DNA of 64,000 nt from Dyadobacter tibetensis Y620-1 (GTDB taxonomy: Bacteria; Bacteroidota; Bacteroidia; Cytophagales; Spirosomataceae). Shown here in pieces: positions 26,639 to 36,012 of this stretch. Numbering within the stretch: position 1 is the first letter of the stretch; every line of letters begins with the position of its first letter. A program made the position numbers and the translations under genes. The notes beneath the pieces were generated by a model. The model made no database searches. It was not told the origin of the DNA and saw nothing but the letters and a program-made list of their open reading frames with translations. The stretch lies in contig NZ_AZQN01000004.1 of the NCBI RefSeq assembly GCF_000566685.1, forward strand, positions 496,001-560,000, given 5' to 3'.

Positions 26639-28045
26639 ATGAAGGAGAAGCAATTACCAAACAGTTCCGACTCATTTCGAGACCAGTTTAACGCAGTTTC
26701 GGAGGACGGAAAAAGAAATTGGTTTTACCCACAACAACCCCAAGGCAAATGGCATGACCGTCGCGTTTGGTTTACTGTGGGTATCCTTCTCATACTTTTT
26801 GTGCTTCCTTTTCTGAAGCTTAATGGCCAGCCCCTGATTCTGCTAAATGTTGTAGAGCGGAAATTTATCATCTTTGGTGTGTTCATAGGTCCCCAGGACT
26901 ACTGGCTTTTTGGGCTTAGTATGCTGTCTTTCATGCTCTTTATAGTGTTATTTACCAGCATATTCGGGAGGCTATGGTGTGGGTGGGCCTGCCCGCAAAC
27001 CGTATTTATGGAAATGATCTTTCGTAAAATCGAATATGCCATTGAAGGAGATTCGGGGAAACAAAAATTATTGAATAAGGCACCCTGGAACAGTCAGAAA
27101 ATAGTAAAAAAAGGGTCTAAATATCTGATCTTTTTAGCTGTTTCCTTTTTGATAGCCAATCTGCTCCTGTCCTATGTTCTGGGAGTCGATGAACTTTCCC
27201 GAATTATCCACGAACCTATAGAAGACCATCTGTCACTTTTTGGAGGGATTGTGATCTTTACGCTTGTATTTTATTTCAATTTTGCCTGGTTGCGCGATCA
27301 GGCCTGTACAGTAGTTTGCCCGTATGGGCGCTTACAAGGAGTGTTAATGGATCGTAACTCCATCGTGGTTGCCTATGACTACGAGCGTGGCGAGCCACGG
27401 GAAAAACTCAGAAGGGGGCAGGACCGTTCCGCCGGAGACTGCATCTCTTGTTATCAATGTGTAAGCGTTTGCCCCACGGGGATCGACATTCGTAATGGAA
27501 CCCAAATGGAATGTATCAACTGTACCGCCTGCATAGATGCCTGTGACCATATTATGGACAAGGTAGGACTGAAACCTGGATTGATCCGGTACACTTCCGA
27601 AAATGCCATTATACAAAAATCCAAGAGGCTAATTACACCCCGGGTAATCGGATATATGGTAATTTTGGCGCTTGTTTGGAGTGTACTGGGCTATACACTC
27701 GTCACGAGATCCGCTACCCAAACGACCCTTTTCAGAGCTCCCGGAAGCCAATACATCGACAATGCCAATGGTACAATCAGCAATCTGTATACCTACAAAA
27801 TATTCAATAAAACGAACCATGGTATCCGGCCCGAAATTAAGTTGGATATGCCGGAGGCTAGGCTACAATTTGTAGGACAACCCGACTGGACCTTGCCTGC
27901 TACGGGCATGTTGGAAGGAACCGTATTCATTAATATTCCAAAAACATCACTCAATAAGAGAAAGACGAAAATACGCCTTTACGTGTATGATGGACAGGAA
28001 AAATTAGAAACCCTTGAGACGACCTTTATGGCTCCAGCCAGGTAG
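26639..28045 (+). CDS. ccoG: Cytochrome oxidase accessory protein CcoG/FixG, ferredoxin-type
   Basis: The 468-residue protein has four or five membrane helices (near 45-62, 85-110, 160-180, 195-220 and 340-360). Two 4Fe-4S cysteine clusters sit between the last helices: CISCYQCVSVCP and MECINCTACIDACDH. It also has an upstream CGWACPQTVF and a C-terminal Ig-like domain. This is the FixG/RdxA/CcoG arrangement, a membrane cupric reductase needed for cbb3 maturation. The start lies 8 bp after ccoP, and ccoH follows after 21 bp, so they form one operon. Confidence 0.94.
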   Translation: MKEKQLPNSSDSFRDQFNAVSEDGKRNWFYPQQPQGKWHDRRVWFTVGILLILFVLPFLKLNGQPLILLNVVERKFIIFGVFIGPQDYWLFGLSMLSFMLFIVLFTSIFGRLWCGWACPQTVFMEMIFRKIEYAIEGDSGKQKLLNKAPWNSQKIVKKGSKYLIFLAVSFLIANLLLSYVLGVDELSRIIHEPIEDHLSLFGGIVIFTLVFYFNFAWLRDQACTVVCPYGRLQGVLMDRNSIVVAYDYERGEPREKLRRGQDRSAGDCISCYQCVSVCPTGIDIRNGTQMECINCTACIDACDHIMDKVGLKPGLIRYTSENAIIQKSKRLITPRVIGYMVILALVWSVLGYTLVTRSATQTTLFRAPGSQYIDNANGTISNLYTYKIFNKTNHGIRPEIKLDMPEARLQFVGQPDWTLPATGMLEGTVFINIPKTSLNKRKTKIRLYVYDGQEKLETLETTFMAPAR

Positions 28046-28066
28046 TTTCATTTAAATCATAAAACC

Positions 28067-28540
28067 ATGAGAACGTTCAAAATTAACTGGGGTGCTGGTA
28101 TCGCAGGTTTGTATCTGAGTTTTGTAGCGATGATTATCCTTTTGGTGATAATGAGTAGTCAACAAAAAATTGATTTGGTCACCACGAATTATTATAAAGA
28201 AGAGCTGAATTTCCAGTCTAAAATAGACAAAAAAAATGCTTCTCAAACCTTAGACACTCCGCTTAGCTGGGCGGTGGGCACACATGATCTCACCATGAGT
28301 TATCCTACAATATTCGCCGACAGATTATTAACTGGAACCATTCATTTTTACTGTCCTTCTGATGATACAAAAGATCGTAAGATGCCCTTAAAATCCAGTG
28401 ATCATAAACAGATAATCGCCTTATCTGAGTTGGCAGCCGGTAGGTATAAAATTGAAATAGACTGGCAGGCCGGTTCCCAGTCCTTTTGGGACGAGGGAGT
28501 AATTGTAATCGACAGAAATACCAAATTGAAAAATTTTTGA
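28067..28540 (+). CDS. ccoH: FixH/CcoH-family oxidase assembly protein
   Basis: The 157-residue protein has one N-terminal membrane helix (about 9-30), then VTTNYYKEELNFQSKIDKK, the characteristic FixH segment in which a Tyr-Tyr-x-x-x pattern follows the helix, and a small periplasmic beta domain. FixH/CcoH acts at late stages of cbb3 oxidase assembly with CcoI and CcoS. It sits between ccoG and the SafE-like gene with gaps of 21 and 14 bp. Confidence 0.88.
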   Translation: MRTFKINWGAGIAGLYLSFVAMIILLVIMSSQQKIDLVTTNYYKEELNFQSKIDKKNASQTLDTPLSWAVGTHDLTMSYPTIFADRLLTGTIHFYCPSDDTKDRKMPLKSSDHKQIIALSELAAGRYKIEIDWQAGSQSFWDEGVIVIDRNTKLKNF

Positions 28541-28554
28541 TTCCAATCAGCAAT

Positions 28555-29274
28555 ATGACTTCCTCCCTACCCTTTCTGGCTCTCAGTATGGGGCTGTTAA
28601 GCAGCTTCCATTGTCTGGGTATGTGTGGACCTATAGCGCTGGCCTTGCCGGTTTATGGAGGCAGTAGCCTGAGGCAGATAGTGGGGATCCTGACCTATAA
28701 TTCGGGCAGAGCCCTCACCTACGCGCTGCTGGGAATGTTGATGGGGAGTTTAGCCGCTACAATAACCTGGATAGGATATTTCCGATATCTCTCCATTGGA
28801 GCAGGCATATTGATATTGCTTAATGTAATCTATTTCTCCAAAATGGAGCGCCTGACCATGACACCTGTCATGGCACAGCGCCTAGTTTCCTGTATTAAAA
28901 TATCCATGGGGAACATGCTTCGGAAAAAGAATCCTATTGGCTGGTTTTTACTAGGCTCCCTTAACGGACTATTGCCCTGTGGTATGGTGTATCTGGCTTT
29001 GGTCAGTTCCGTAGCAACGGGAGGTTCCTTTGCTGGGAGCCTGTTCATGTTCTGGTTTGGCGTGGGCACCATGCCCATGATGATCGGAATTGGATTTTTC
29101 AAACAGTATATCACCCCCTTAGTACGTGCCAGAGTAAAGCGTTTAATACCGGCTATGCTTGCCATTGCCGGCCTTTGGCTCATCATACGGGGCATCACCA
29201 TCGAGTACCCAAAAAGTCAAGATGGTAATTTGCCAGTTTGCCATTCCCCTTCCGATTCTATCGGGGAAAAATAA
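28555..29274 (+). CDS. Sulfite exporter TauE/SafE or DsbD_2-type membrane protein linked to cbb3 assembly
   Basis: I start at the ATG at 28555; the upstream extension overlapping ccoH is polar and lacks the helix seen here. The 239-residue product has about six membrane helices. The first carries SSFHCLGMCGPIALALP, a Cys-containing motif (HCxGMCGP) of the cytochrome c biogenesis transmembrane (DsbD_2) family that is often annotated TauE/SafE. A second Cys lies in NGLLPCGMVYLAL. Members next to ccoH are widespread in Bacteroidota and probably handle copper or reductant for oxidase assembly, although the transported species is unknown. Confidence 0.82.
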   Translation: MTSSLPFLALSMGLLSSFHCLGMCGPIALALPVYGGSSLRQIVGILTYNSGRALTYALLGMLMGSLAATITWIGYFRYLSIGAGILILLNVIYFSKMERLTMTPVMAQRLVSCIKISMGNMLRKKNPIGWFLLGSLNGLLPCGMVYLALVSSVATGGSFAGSLFMFWFGVGTMPMMIGIGFFKQYITPLVRARVKRLIPAMLAIAGLWLIIRGITIEYPKSQDGNLPVCHSPSDSIGEK

Positions 29275-29358
29275 GGATAAAATATGAGTTAGATCATGTT
29301 TTATCCTTGTCACCCTGTCTAGATTTGGGCTTACGTTCAAATACCAAATCTTAACATT

Positions 29359-30723
29359 ATGGATAAGGATCTGCTTTTTAAATATAATGTACCAGGACCT
29401 CGATATACCAGCTACCCTACAGTCCCTTACTGGCAACAGAGCCCCCCAACCCAAACCGAGTGGAATAACCTTATCAAAGAAGCTTTCTCGTTTTCGAATC
29501 GCAATGAAGGTGTCAGCCTTTATATACATCTCCCCTATTGCGAAAGCCTGTGCACCTATTGTGGATGTAACACCCGAATTACAATAAACCACGCTGTGGA
29601 AAAGACATATATAGAATCCTTACTTCATGAGTGGAGCATTTATAAGCGTTTGTTCGAGGGACAGGAGCCTGTTATTAAAGAAATCCATCTGGGAGGTGGA
29701 ACACCCACATTCTTTAGCCCCGAGAACCTTACCTGGCTTATCAAAACGGCCATGGAAGGATGTAGGATCCATCCCGAGGCTCAATTCAGTTTTGAAGCGC
29801 ATCCTGGCAATACCACCGACTCCCACTTGGAGGCTCTTTACCGGGTGGGTTTCAGAAGAATCAGTATAGGGGTGCAAGATTTCAGCCCGATCGTGTTAGC
29901 GGCAATTAACCGTCATCAAACTTTCGAACAAATTAGACATCTGACTCAAAAATCCAGAGAAATGGGCTATACATCCATCAATTATGATATGATCTATGGC
30001 TTGCCCTTTCAAAAAAGCTGCAGCATGATGGAGACCATGATCAAAGTGGTACAATTAAAACCTGATCGAATTGCTTTTTACAGTTATGCGCACATTCCCT
30101 GGATTAAACCCAGTCAACGAAGTTATTCAGAGAATGATCTCCCCGATGCAGATAAAAAATTGGCATTATACCAAACCGGCAAAAACGTTTTGGAACTTGC
30201 CGGTTACCAAGACATAGGAATGGATCATTTTGCCCTCAAAAGCGACGCTCTGTTCAAAGCCAGCCAGGAAGGAAAACTCCACCGTAACTTCATGGGCTAT
30301 ACTGAAGCGAATACCCGAATGCTCATAGGCCTGGGAACTTCTGCGATTAGTGACACATGGTTTGGTTTTGCCCAAAATGAAAAGAATATTGACACCTATA
30401 CCAAAAGGCTTCAGAAGGGGGAACTACCAATATATAAGGGACATGAACTCACTAAAGAGGACCTGATCATTAGAAAACATATTTTAAACCTGATGACCCG
30501 TTATGAAACGCACTGGCCTCAGCCCAACCAGATTTGTGAAGCCTTTAATGAAGGGTTGCAACGTATGGATGAGATGGTGAAAGACGAGCTCGTAATTTTG
30601 GAACCCTACAGACTGCGCATTACCGATAAAGGACGTGCATTTATCCGCAATATCTGTATGGCCCTGGATGCCCGCTTATGGGCCGACAAACCCATAAATC
30701 AAATCTTCAGTAAGACCGTCTGA
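29359..30723 (+). CDS. hemN: Oxygen-independent coproporphyrinogen III oxidase (radical SAM)
   Basis: The 454-residue enzyme has the radical-SAM cluster motif CESLCTYC (Cys61, Cys65, Cys68) plus the adjacent Cys70 found in HemN. Next come EIHLGGGTPTFF (about 108-119) and SIGVQDF (about 170-176). The C-terminal HemN domain carries HFALKSDALFKA near 294. It decarboxylates coproporphyrinogen III without O2, the anaerobic route to heme. Length fits true HemN (about 450) rather than the shorter HemW. Placement directly after the cbb3 genes fits low-oxygen heme supply. Confidence 0.94.
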   Translation: MDKDLLFKYNVPGPRYTSYPTVPYWQQSPPTQTEWNNLIKEAFSFSNRNEGVSLYIHLPYCESLCTYCGCNTRITINHAVEKTYIESLLHEWSIYKRLFEGQEPVIKEIHLGGGTPTFFSPENLTWLIKTAMEGCRIHPEAQFSFEAHPGNTTDSHLEALYRVGFRRISIGVQDFSPIVLAAINRHQTFEQIRHLTQKSREMGYTSINYDMIYGLPFQKSCSMMETMIKVVQLKPDRIAFYSYAHIPWIKPSQRSYSENDLPDADKKLALYQTGKNVLELAGYQDIGMDHFALKSDALFKASQEGKLHRNFMGYTEANTRMLIGLGTSAISDTWFGFAQNEKNIDTYTKRLQKGELPIYKGHELTKEDLIIRKHILNLMTRYETHWPQPNQICEAFNEGLQRMDEMVKDELVILEPYRLRITDKGRAFIRNICMALDARLWADKPINQIFSKTV

Positions 30724-30844
30724 ATAAATTCCTTACGCTACTGCGTTTGTCAGGAGATAAAAGAATCTTACTCACCTGAACGATCCTAGTCCCAGCCATA
30801 TGAAGATAATATTTGCTCCCTTCAACAATGTCGACTAATTTGGT

Positions 30845-32104
30845 ATGTTAGAATTAATTTCATTAAAACATGCAAAAGTAATGACTCGGCATATCGAAAT
30901 GCTGGATGCGCTATTCAAATACGCAACGGAAGGGATTGTGGTGGTCAATAAAGAAGGCGTAATTGTTAAGCTTAACCCAAAAGCCATGCAATTATTTGGC
31001 TATACAGAGGCCGAACTCACAGGCAAAAAGATAGAAGTTCTTATTCCGCATCGCCATGCACATCGGCATCAGCACCATCGCGACACCTATTTTGAGGCGC
31101 CACGAGCCAGAGGAATGGGGGGAATGCTCGACCTATTCGCACGTCGTAAAGACAATAGTGAATTTCCTGTTGAAGTGAGCCTTAGCCCCTTCAAAACAAG
31201 TGAGGGAGAGTTTGTAGTGAGTTTTGTGATCGATATTACAGATCGTAAGAATCAAGAATTACTAATTGCCGAGGCCAATCGTGAAATTACTAAGCTAAAT
31301 GCCGAACTGGAAGAAAGAGTGGAGCAACGAACCCAGCAACTAGCACGTGCGATCAGGAAAGTGGAACAGTCTCAGGAAGAGGTAATGAGGGCTTTAAAAA
31401 AGGAACGGGAGCTTAATAATATGAAGAGCCAGTTTGTAACCATTGCTTCTCACGAATTCAGAACCCCACTGGCAACTATCCTTTCTTCCGCCTCGCTTAT
31501 TGGCCGCTACCAAACCAGTGAGGAGGAGGAAAAGCGGCAAAAACATGTATTGAGGATTAAATCTGCGGTCACCAATCTAACAGAAATATTGAATGATTTT
31601 CTCTCTTTAGGAAAACTGGAAGAGGGTCAGGTCAAGGTTGCATCTGTAGAAACCAATCTATCCGAATTTTGTGGCGGACTTATAGAAGAGATAAGAGGTC
31701 TCTGCAAAGAAAAGCAGAACTTAAATTTTCTTCATTCCGGCATTAATTTGGTATGGCTGGATAAGCAGCTATTAAGAAATATTCTGTTCAATCTACTTTC
31801 GAATTCCATTAAATACTCAGAGCCATACCGAACCATCAATTTAATGGTGCAGGGAACCGCCGATCAGGTGCGTATTACGATCCAAGACGAAGGTATAGGA
31901 ATACCGGAGGGAGATAAAGATCATATTTTCGACCGGTTCTATAGGGCCAAAAATGCAGGCACTGCGCAAGGCACTGGTTTAGGCCTCAATATTGTCCAAC
32001 ATTATGTTGAGCTTATGGGAGGATCCATTGACTTTCAGAGCGAAGTGGGAGTAGGTACTACTTTCGAGGTAGTCCTGCCCAATCATCATCATTTTGATGA
32101 ATGA
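30845..32104 (+). CDS. PAS-domain sensor histidine kinase
   Basis: The 419-residue protein has no membrane helix. Residues of about 18-130 form a PAS domain (GIVVVNKEGVIVKLNPKAMQ, then LIPHRHAHRHQHHRDTY). A coiled coil spans about 135-195, followed by a HisKA domain with SHEFRTPL (phosphoacceptor His203) and an HATPase domain with NLLSNSIKYS, DEGIGIP and GTGLGLNIV. The PAS loop is unusually His-rich at the position where FixL carries its heme-binding His. The response-regulator gene follows after 48 bp, and the kinase sits just after hemN, so an oxygen or redox signal is plausible. An alternative start is the ATG at 30881. Confidence 0.9.
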   Translation: MLELISLKHAKVMTRHIEMLDALFKYATEGIVVVNKEGVIVKLNPKAMQLFGYTEAELTGKKIEVLIPHRHAHRHQHHRDTYFEAPRARGMGGMLDLFARRKDNSEFPVEVSLSPFKTSEGEFVVSFVIDITDRKNQELLIAEANREITKLNAELEERVEQRTQQLARAIRKVEQSQEEVMRALKKERELNNMKSQFVTIASHEFRTPLATILSSASLIGRYQTSEEEEKRQKHVLRIKSAVTNLTEILNDFLSLGKLEEGQVKVASVETNLSEFCGGLIEEIRGLCKEKQNLNFLHSGINLVWLDKQLLRNILFNLLSNSIKYSEPYRTINLMVQGTADQVRITIQDEGIGIPEGDKDHIFDRFYRAKNAGTAQGTGLGLNIVQHYVELMGGSIDFQSEVGVGTTFEVVLPNHHHFDE

Positions 32105-32152
32105 TAATTAAGGAAGTGAAGCAACTTATTTTGTACCGAAGAACCCCAAAAA

Positions 32153-33217
32153 GTGGAAACTAAAAAAATATTACTGATAGAAGATAATCCTGAGATGCGG
32201 GAAAACACGGCCGAAATCCTTGAACTGGCCAATTACCAGGTCATTACGGCTACCAATGGAAAGGAAGGGGTTCAAATGGCACAGGAGACCGCTCCAGACT
32301 TGATAATCTGTGACATTATGATGCCCGAACTGGATGGTTATGGCGTGCTTCATATGCTGAGCAAAGACGATAATTCCAGTAGCATTCCTTTCGTCTTTCT
32401 TACTGCTAAGGTCGAAAAGGACGACTATCGCAAAGGAATGACCATGGGAGCCGATGATTATCTAACCAAGCCCTACGATGACGTCGAACTTTTAAATGCC
32501 GTTGAAATGCGGCTCAAAAAGAGCGAACGACTTAAAAAGAAATTCGAACGTACTGCCGACGGTTTGGATGAATTTATCAAAGAAGCAAAATCTTTTGACC
32601 TTATCATGAAGTTGGCGGAAGATAAAAAGGTTAAGACCTTAAAGAAAAAGGAAACCGTATATACAGAAGGCAGCTACCCGTCTCATGTTTATTTCCTACA
32701 AAAGGGTAAAATAAAAGCTTATAAATCCAACGATTACGGAAAAGAGTTTATCACTGATCTTTATAAAGAAGGAGATTTCTTCGGGTATCTTGATCTTCTT
32801 CAGGGAGAGCCCTATCAGGATACAACCATCACCTTGGAGGCCGCTGAAGTAGCCATAATCCCTAAGGAGGATTTTTTCAATTTGTTACAAGGCAGTAGGG
32901 AAGTCGCTACCAAATTCATCAAAATGCTTTCTAATGAGATCAAAGACAGGGAAGAGCGCTTGCTTCAGCTTGCTTACAACTCTGTCCGCAAGCGAGTAGC
33001 TCAAGCATTGGTGGTACTTGTGCAACGATACCAAGAAGATAAAAATAAGCTTTTTTCCATTGCCATAACCCGGGAAGATATTGCATCTATGGCGGGTACG
33101 GCCACTGAAACGGTCATCAGAACCCTTTCGGACTTCAGAGAAGAAAAACTGGTAGACATGAAAGGAAGCCTTATTACCGTATTAGAGTACGACAAACTAG
33201 CTAGGATGCGCAATTAG
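32153..33217 (+). CDS. Response regulator fused to a Crp/Fnr-like DNA-binding module
   Basis: The 354-residue product starts at GTG (32153). A receiver domain (1-125) has the acidic pocket at Glu10/Asp11, phosphoacceptor Asp54 in CDIMMPELDG, and a KPYDD loop. A cyclic-nucleotide-binding-type beta barrel follows (about 145-255), with YFLQKGKIKAY and GDFFGYLDLLQGE. A Crp-type helix-turn-helix is at about 300-335 (ITREDIASMAGTATETVIRT). It lacks the N-terminal Cys cluster of Fnr, so oxygen sensing would be through the partner kinase. It is probably the regulator of the preceding cbb3-hemN genes or similar targets. Confidence 0.92.
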   Translation: METKKILLIEDNPEMRENTAEILELANYQVITATNGKEGVQMAQETAPDLIICDIMMPELDGYGVLHMLSKDDNSSSIPFVFLTAKVEKDDYRKGMTMGADDYLTKPYDDVELLNAVEMRLKKSERLKKKFERTADGLDEFIKEAKSFDLIMKLAEDKKVKTLKKKETVYTEGSYPSHVYFLQKGKIKAYKSNDYGKEFITDLYKEGDFFGYLDLLQGEPYQDTTITLEAAEVAIIPKEDFFNLLQGSREVATKFIKMLSNEIKDREERLLQLAYNSVRKRVAQALVVLVQRYQEDKNKLFSIAITREDIASMAGTATETVIRTLSDFREEKLVDMKGSLITVLEYDKLARMRN

Positions 33218-33242
33218 GCTCGGCGAAAGGTGACTGGCTCGG

Positions 33243-34361
33243 CTACCTTGGTGATTCGTCAAGGTAGTCGACCATAAGTTGGCCCGCACGCTGAGAGGCA
33301 CCAGCTCTGCCCACCAACTCCTGCAGCTTTTTGTAATGCTCAAGTTGCTGGGTTCGTTTGGCTCCGCCTATCAGGATCGCCCGGAGCTCCGTTATTATAT
33401 TTTGCTCATTCAATTCGTCCTGTATCAATTCCCGAACCACTTCTTGATCCATAATTAGATTGACCAAGGAAATGAATCGTACTTTAATAACTCTTTTGGC
33501 AATGGCATAGGAAAGTCCACTTGTCTTATAACATACCACTTCGGGAACCTGAAGCAGGGCGGTTTCTAGCGTAGCCGTTCCCGAAGTTACCAGAGCCGCC
33601 TCGGCAATATGAAGTAGGTCATAGGTAGACTCGTAAACTAGGCCACAATCTACCTGAGAAACGTATTGCTGATATAAATCCTGTGGTAGATTCTTCACTC
33701 CAGCCACAACGAACTGGTAATCCGGAAAGGCTGAACGCACCTTCAACATTTGTTCCAGCATAGCCTTCACTTCCTGCTTCCGGCTTCCTGGCAGAAGGGC
33801 TATCACAGGTCGGGGATCTGGAAGGAATCTGGAACGGAAACAGGGATCGGGTTGAAAATCCTCAATGGCATCCATTAAGGGATTTCCGACATAATCTACC
33901 TGATAATCATATTGTTTGTAAAAATCAATCTCAAAAGGGAAAATAACGAACATCTTATCGACGTTCTTCTTGATATTCAAGGCACGCTTCTGGTTCCAGG
34001 CCCACACCTTAGGGGAGATATAGTAGAAAGTCCGTATACCCTTTTTCCTGGCAAAAGCCGCCATCCGTAGGTTAAACCCTGGGTAATCTATCAGGATCAG
34101 GACATCGGGTCGATAGCTGAGGATATCCCTTTTGCATTGTTTCAGGAAGCCCGCAATTTTATGTAGATTGGCAACCACCTCGGCAAAACCCATAAAAGAC
34201 GTATCGCGATAATGCATCACCAGATCGAAGCCTTCCTGGGCCATGGAATCGCCTCCCCATCCTCGGAATTGAGCCTGGGGATCTTTTGCTTTGATTCCTT
34301 TGATTAAATTCGCCCCATGTAAATCGCCAGACCTTTCGCCAGCTATGATATAATATTTCAT
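33243..34361 (-). CDS. lpxB: Lipid-A-disaccharide synthase
   Basis: The 372-residue protein has the LpxB signature at the N-terminus (IIAGERSGDLHGANLIK, 4-20), followed by FRGWGGDSMAQEG, LIDYPGFNLRMA (about 93-104), YYISPKVWAWNQ (about 117-128), VGNPLMDA and LLPGSRKQEV. It condenses UDP-2,3-diacylglucosamine with lipid X in the Raetz pathway at the cytoplasmic side of the inner membrane. Presence of lpxB confirms a Gram-negative, lipid-A-bearing envelope. It is followed upstream on the same strand by the queD-like gene (40 bp), possibly co-transcribed. Confidence 0.95.
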   Translation of the reverse strand: MKYYIIAGERSGDLHGANLIKGIKAKDPQAQFRGWGGDSMAQEGFDLVMHYRDTSFMGFAEVVANLHKIAGFLKQCKRDILSYRPDVLILIDYPGFNLRMAAFARKKGIRTFYYISPKVWAWNQKRALNIKKNVDKMFVIFPFEIDFYKQYDYQVDYVGNPLMDAIEDFQPDPCFRSRFLPDPRPVIALLPGSRKQEVKAMLEQMLKVRSAFPDYQFVVAGVKNLPQDLYQQYVSQVDCGLVYESTYDLLHIAEAALVTSGTATLETALLQVPEVVCYKTSGLSYAIAKRVIKVRFISLVNLIMDQEVVRELIQDELNEQNIITELRAILIGGAKRTQQLEHYKKLQELVGRAGASQRAGQLMVDYLDESPR

Positions 34362-34401
34362 TTGCTTCCGATGATTTCAAGGGTAGTACTCCGGGCCTTT
34401 A

Positions 34402-34821
34402 TTATTCGCCGTAGTACTCTACGTAATTCTTCGGTGTTTCCACCAATTTGATATAATGCAGCTGGGCATTGGGTGCCACCGCATGGATTGCCGGTGCCAG
34501 AATGTTCCATATTTCCATAACAAATATCTCACAAGAGGCCATCTTCCCTTGCATAAAATCGACGTCAAGATTAAGATTCTTATGATCGACTTTATCGATT
34601 ATATGTTCCTTAATAATGTCGCCTAACACTTTCAGGTCAATAACAAAACCTGTCTCTGGGTCGGGTCGACCTTTTACAGTCACGAACAGGTCGAAATTAT
34701 GACCATGCCAGTTGTTATTAGCGCAGGGTCCAAATACTTCCTGATTTTTTTCTTCCGACCAATTGGGGTTAAAAAGTCGGTGAGCCGCATTAAAGTGCTC
34801 TTTTCTTGTTATGTAAACCAT
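34402..34821 (-). CDS. queD: 6-pyruvoyl tetrahydropterin synthase / 6-carboxytetrahydropterin synthase family
   Basis: The start is the ATG at 34821, preceded by a GGAAGG-type ribosome site, rather than a more upstream ATG that would add 28 unrelated residues. The 139-residue protein has the zinc histidines in FNAAHRL and NWHGHNF, the catalytic Cys in FGPCANN (about residue 35), DHKNLN near 84 and the C-terminal E in KLVETPKNY. It makes 6-carboxytetrahydropterin for queuosine synthesis if QueD, or a related pterin. Length and motifs fit QueD well. No other queuosine gene is in the window. Confidence 0.85.
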   Translation of the reverse strand: MVYITRKEHFNAAHRLFNPNWSEEKNQEVFGPCANNNWHGHNFDLFVTVKGRPDPETGFVIDLKVLGDIIKEHIIDKVDHKNLNLDVDFMQGKMASCEIFVMEIWNILAPAIHAVAPNAQLHYIKLVETPKNYVEYYGE

Positions 34822-35046
34822 AATTTTGCCTTCCTTCTTGAAAATTGAGTACAAAATTACAGCTTGTATTGGTAGTTTTACGTTTCTTAATCGTAATAAG
34901 TGCATTAAAACTTTTCAGGACCGGTGCAAAACCCTGCTAACCCAAAAAGGAAAGCAAACACAAACATCTGATTATCTGTATTTTACAGGAAATTTTTAAT
35001 TAGCTCGGTTGGGATTTAAATAATATATAAAGAAAACCAGAATACT

Positions 35047-36012
35047 ATGATTATTGTAACAGGTGCCGCCGGATTTATCGGCAGCGGACTCATAGGAACC
35101 CTTAACCAACAGGGCTTCAAAAGCATTATTGCCGTCGATGATTTTTCTCAGATACAAAAGGCTGAAAACCTCGAAGGCAAAACCATTCAGGAGCGGGTTG
35201 AACGGGAAATATTTTTCGAATGGCTAGACAAGAACTACCGGGATGTCGAATTTATCTTTCATATTGGAGCTCGCACCGATACTACTGAATTTGACAAAAG
35301 CATTTTTGATAAGTTAAATGTCAATTTTTCCAAAGACATCTGGAAAGGTTGTGTAAAGTACCAGCTCCCTCTGGTTTACGCCTCATCGGCGGCAACCTAT
35401 GGGTTAGGAGAACTTGGCTATGACGATAATGAAGCCGTTATCTCACAACTTAAGCCGTTAAACCCCTATGGTGATTCCAAAAACGACTTCGACATTTGGG
35501 CCCTTCAACAGGAAGAAAAACCCTTCTTCTGGGCAGGACTTAAATTCTTTAATGTTTATGGGCCCAACGAATACCATAAAGCCCGCATGGCGTCCGTAAT
35601 TTTTCACGCCTTTAACCAGATTAAGGCTACAGAAAAAATGAAGCTCTTCCGCTCACATCATCCCGACTTCAAAGATGGAGAGCAGATGCGCGATTTTATT
35701 TATGTCAAGGATCTGATCGATGTGTGCTTGTTTTTTATGCGCCATCGCAAGGACTCAGGCATCTACAACCTGGGGAGTGGGCAAGCGCGCACCTTCAAAG
35801 ATCTGGTACTGAACACCTTTAACGCAATGGATAAAGAACCTGTAATTGAGTTTATAGATACCCCAGCCGATATCCGGGATAAATACCAGTATTTTACAGA
35901 AGCCAATATGGCCAAGCTTCGTTCCATAGGTTACGATAAAGCCTTCCATACTTTGGAAGAAGGTGTTGAAGATTATGTAAAGAATTACCTGATGGGCCAC
36001 AAATATTTATAA
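35047..36012 (+). CDS. hldD: ADP-L-glycero-D-manno-heptose-6-epimerase-like NAD-sugar epimerase
   Basis: The 321-residue protein is an extended short-chain dehydrogenase: GAAGFIGSG (6-14), ASSAATYG (about 115-122), the catalytic NPYGDSK Tyr and Lys (about 140-146), FNVYGPNEYHKA (about 172-183), QMRDFIYVKD and a NLGSGQ motif. The combination of GPNEYHK..MASV with DFIYVKD is typical of HldD/RfaD, which epimerises ADP-heptose for lipopolysaccharide core. A nearby lpxB fits an LPS theme. It is monocistronic. Confidence 0.87.
   Translation: MIIVTGAAGFIGSGLIGTLNQQGFKSIIAVDDFSQIQKAENLEGKTIQERVEREIFFEWLDKNYRDVEFIFHIGARTDTTEFDKSIFDKLNVNFSKDIWKGCVKYQLPLVYASSAATYGLGELGYDDNEAVISQLKPLNPYGDSKNDFDIWALQQEEKPFFWAGLKFFNVYGPNEYHKARMASVIFHAFNQIKATEKMKLFRSHHPDFKDGEQMRDFIYVKDLIDVCLFFMRHRKDSGIYNLGSGQARTFKDLVLNTFNAMDKEPVIEFIDTPADIRDKYQYFTEANMAKLRSIGYDKAFHTLEEGVEDYVKNYLMGHKYL

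Noticed and set aside
28486..28554. Earlier start for the SafE-like protein inside ccoH
   Set aside because: The 23 extra residues are polar and overlap ccoH out of frame; the ATG at 28555 gives the expected first membrane helix.
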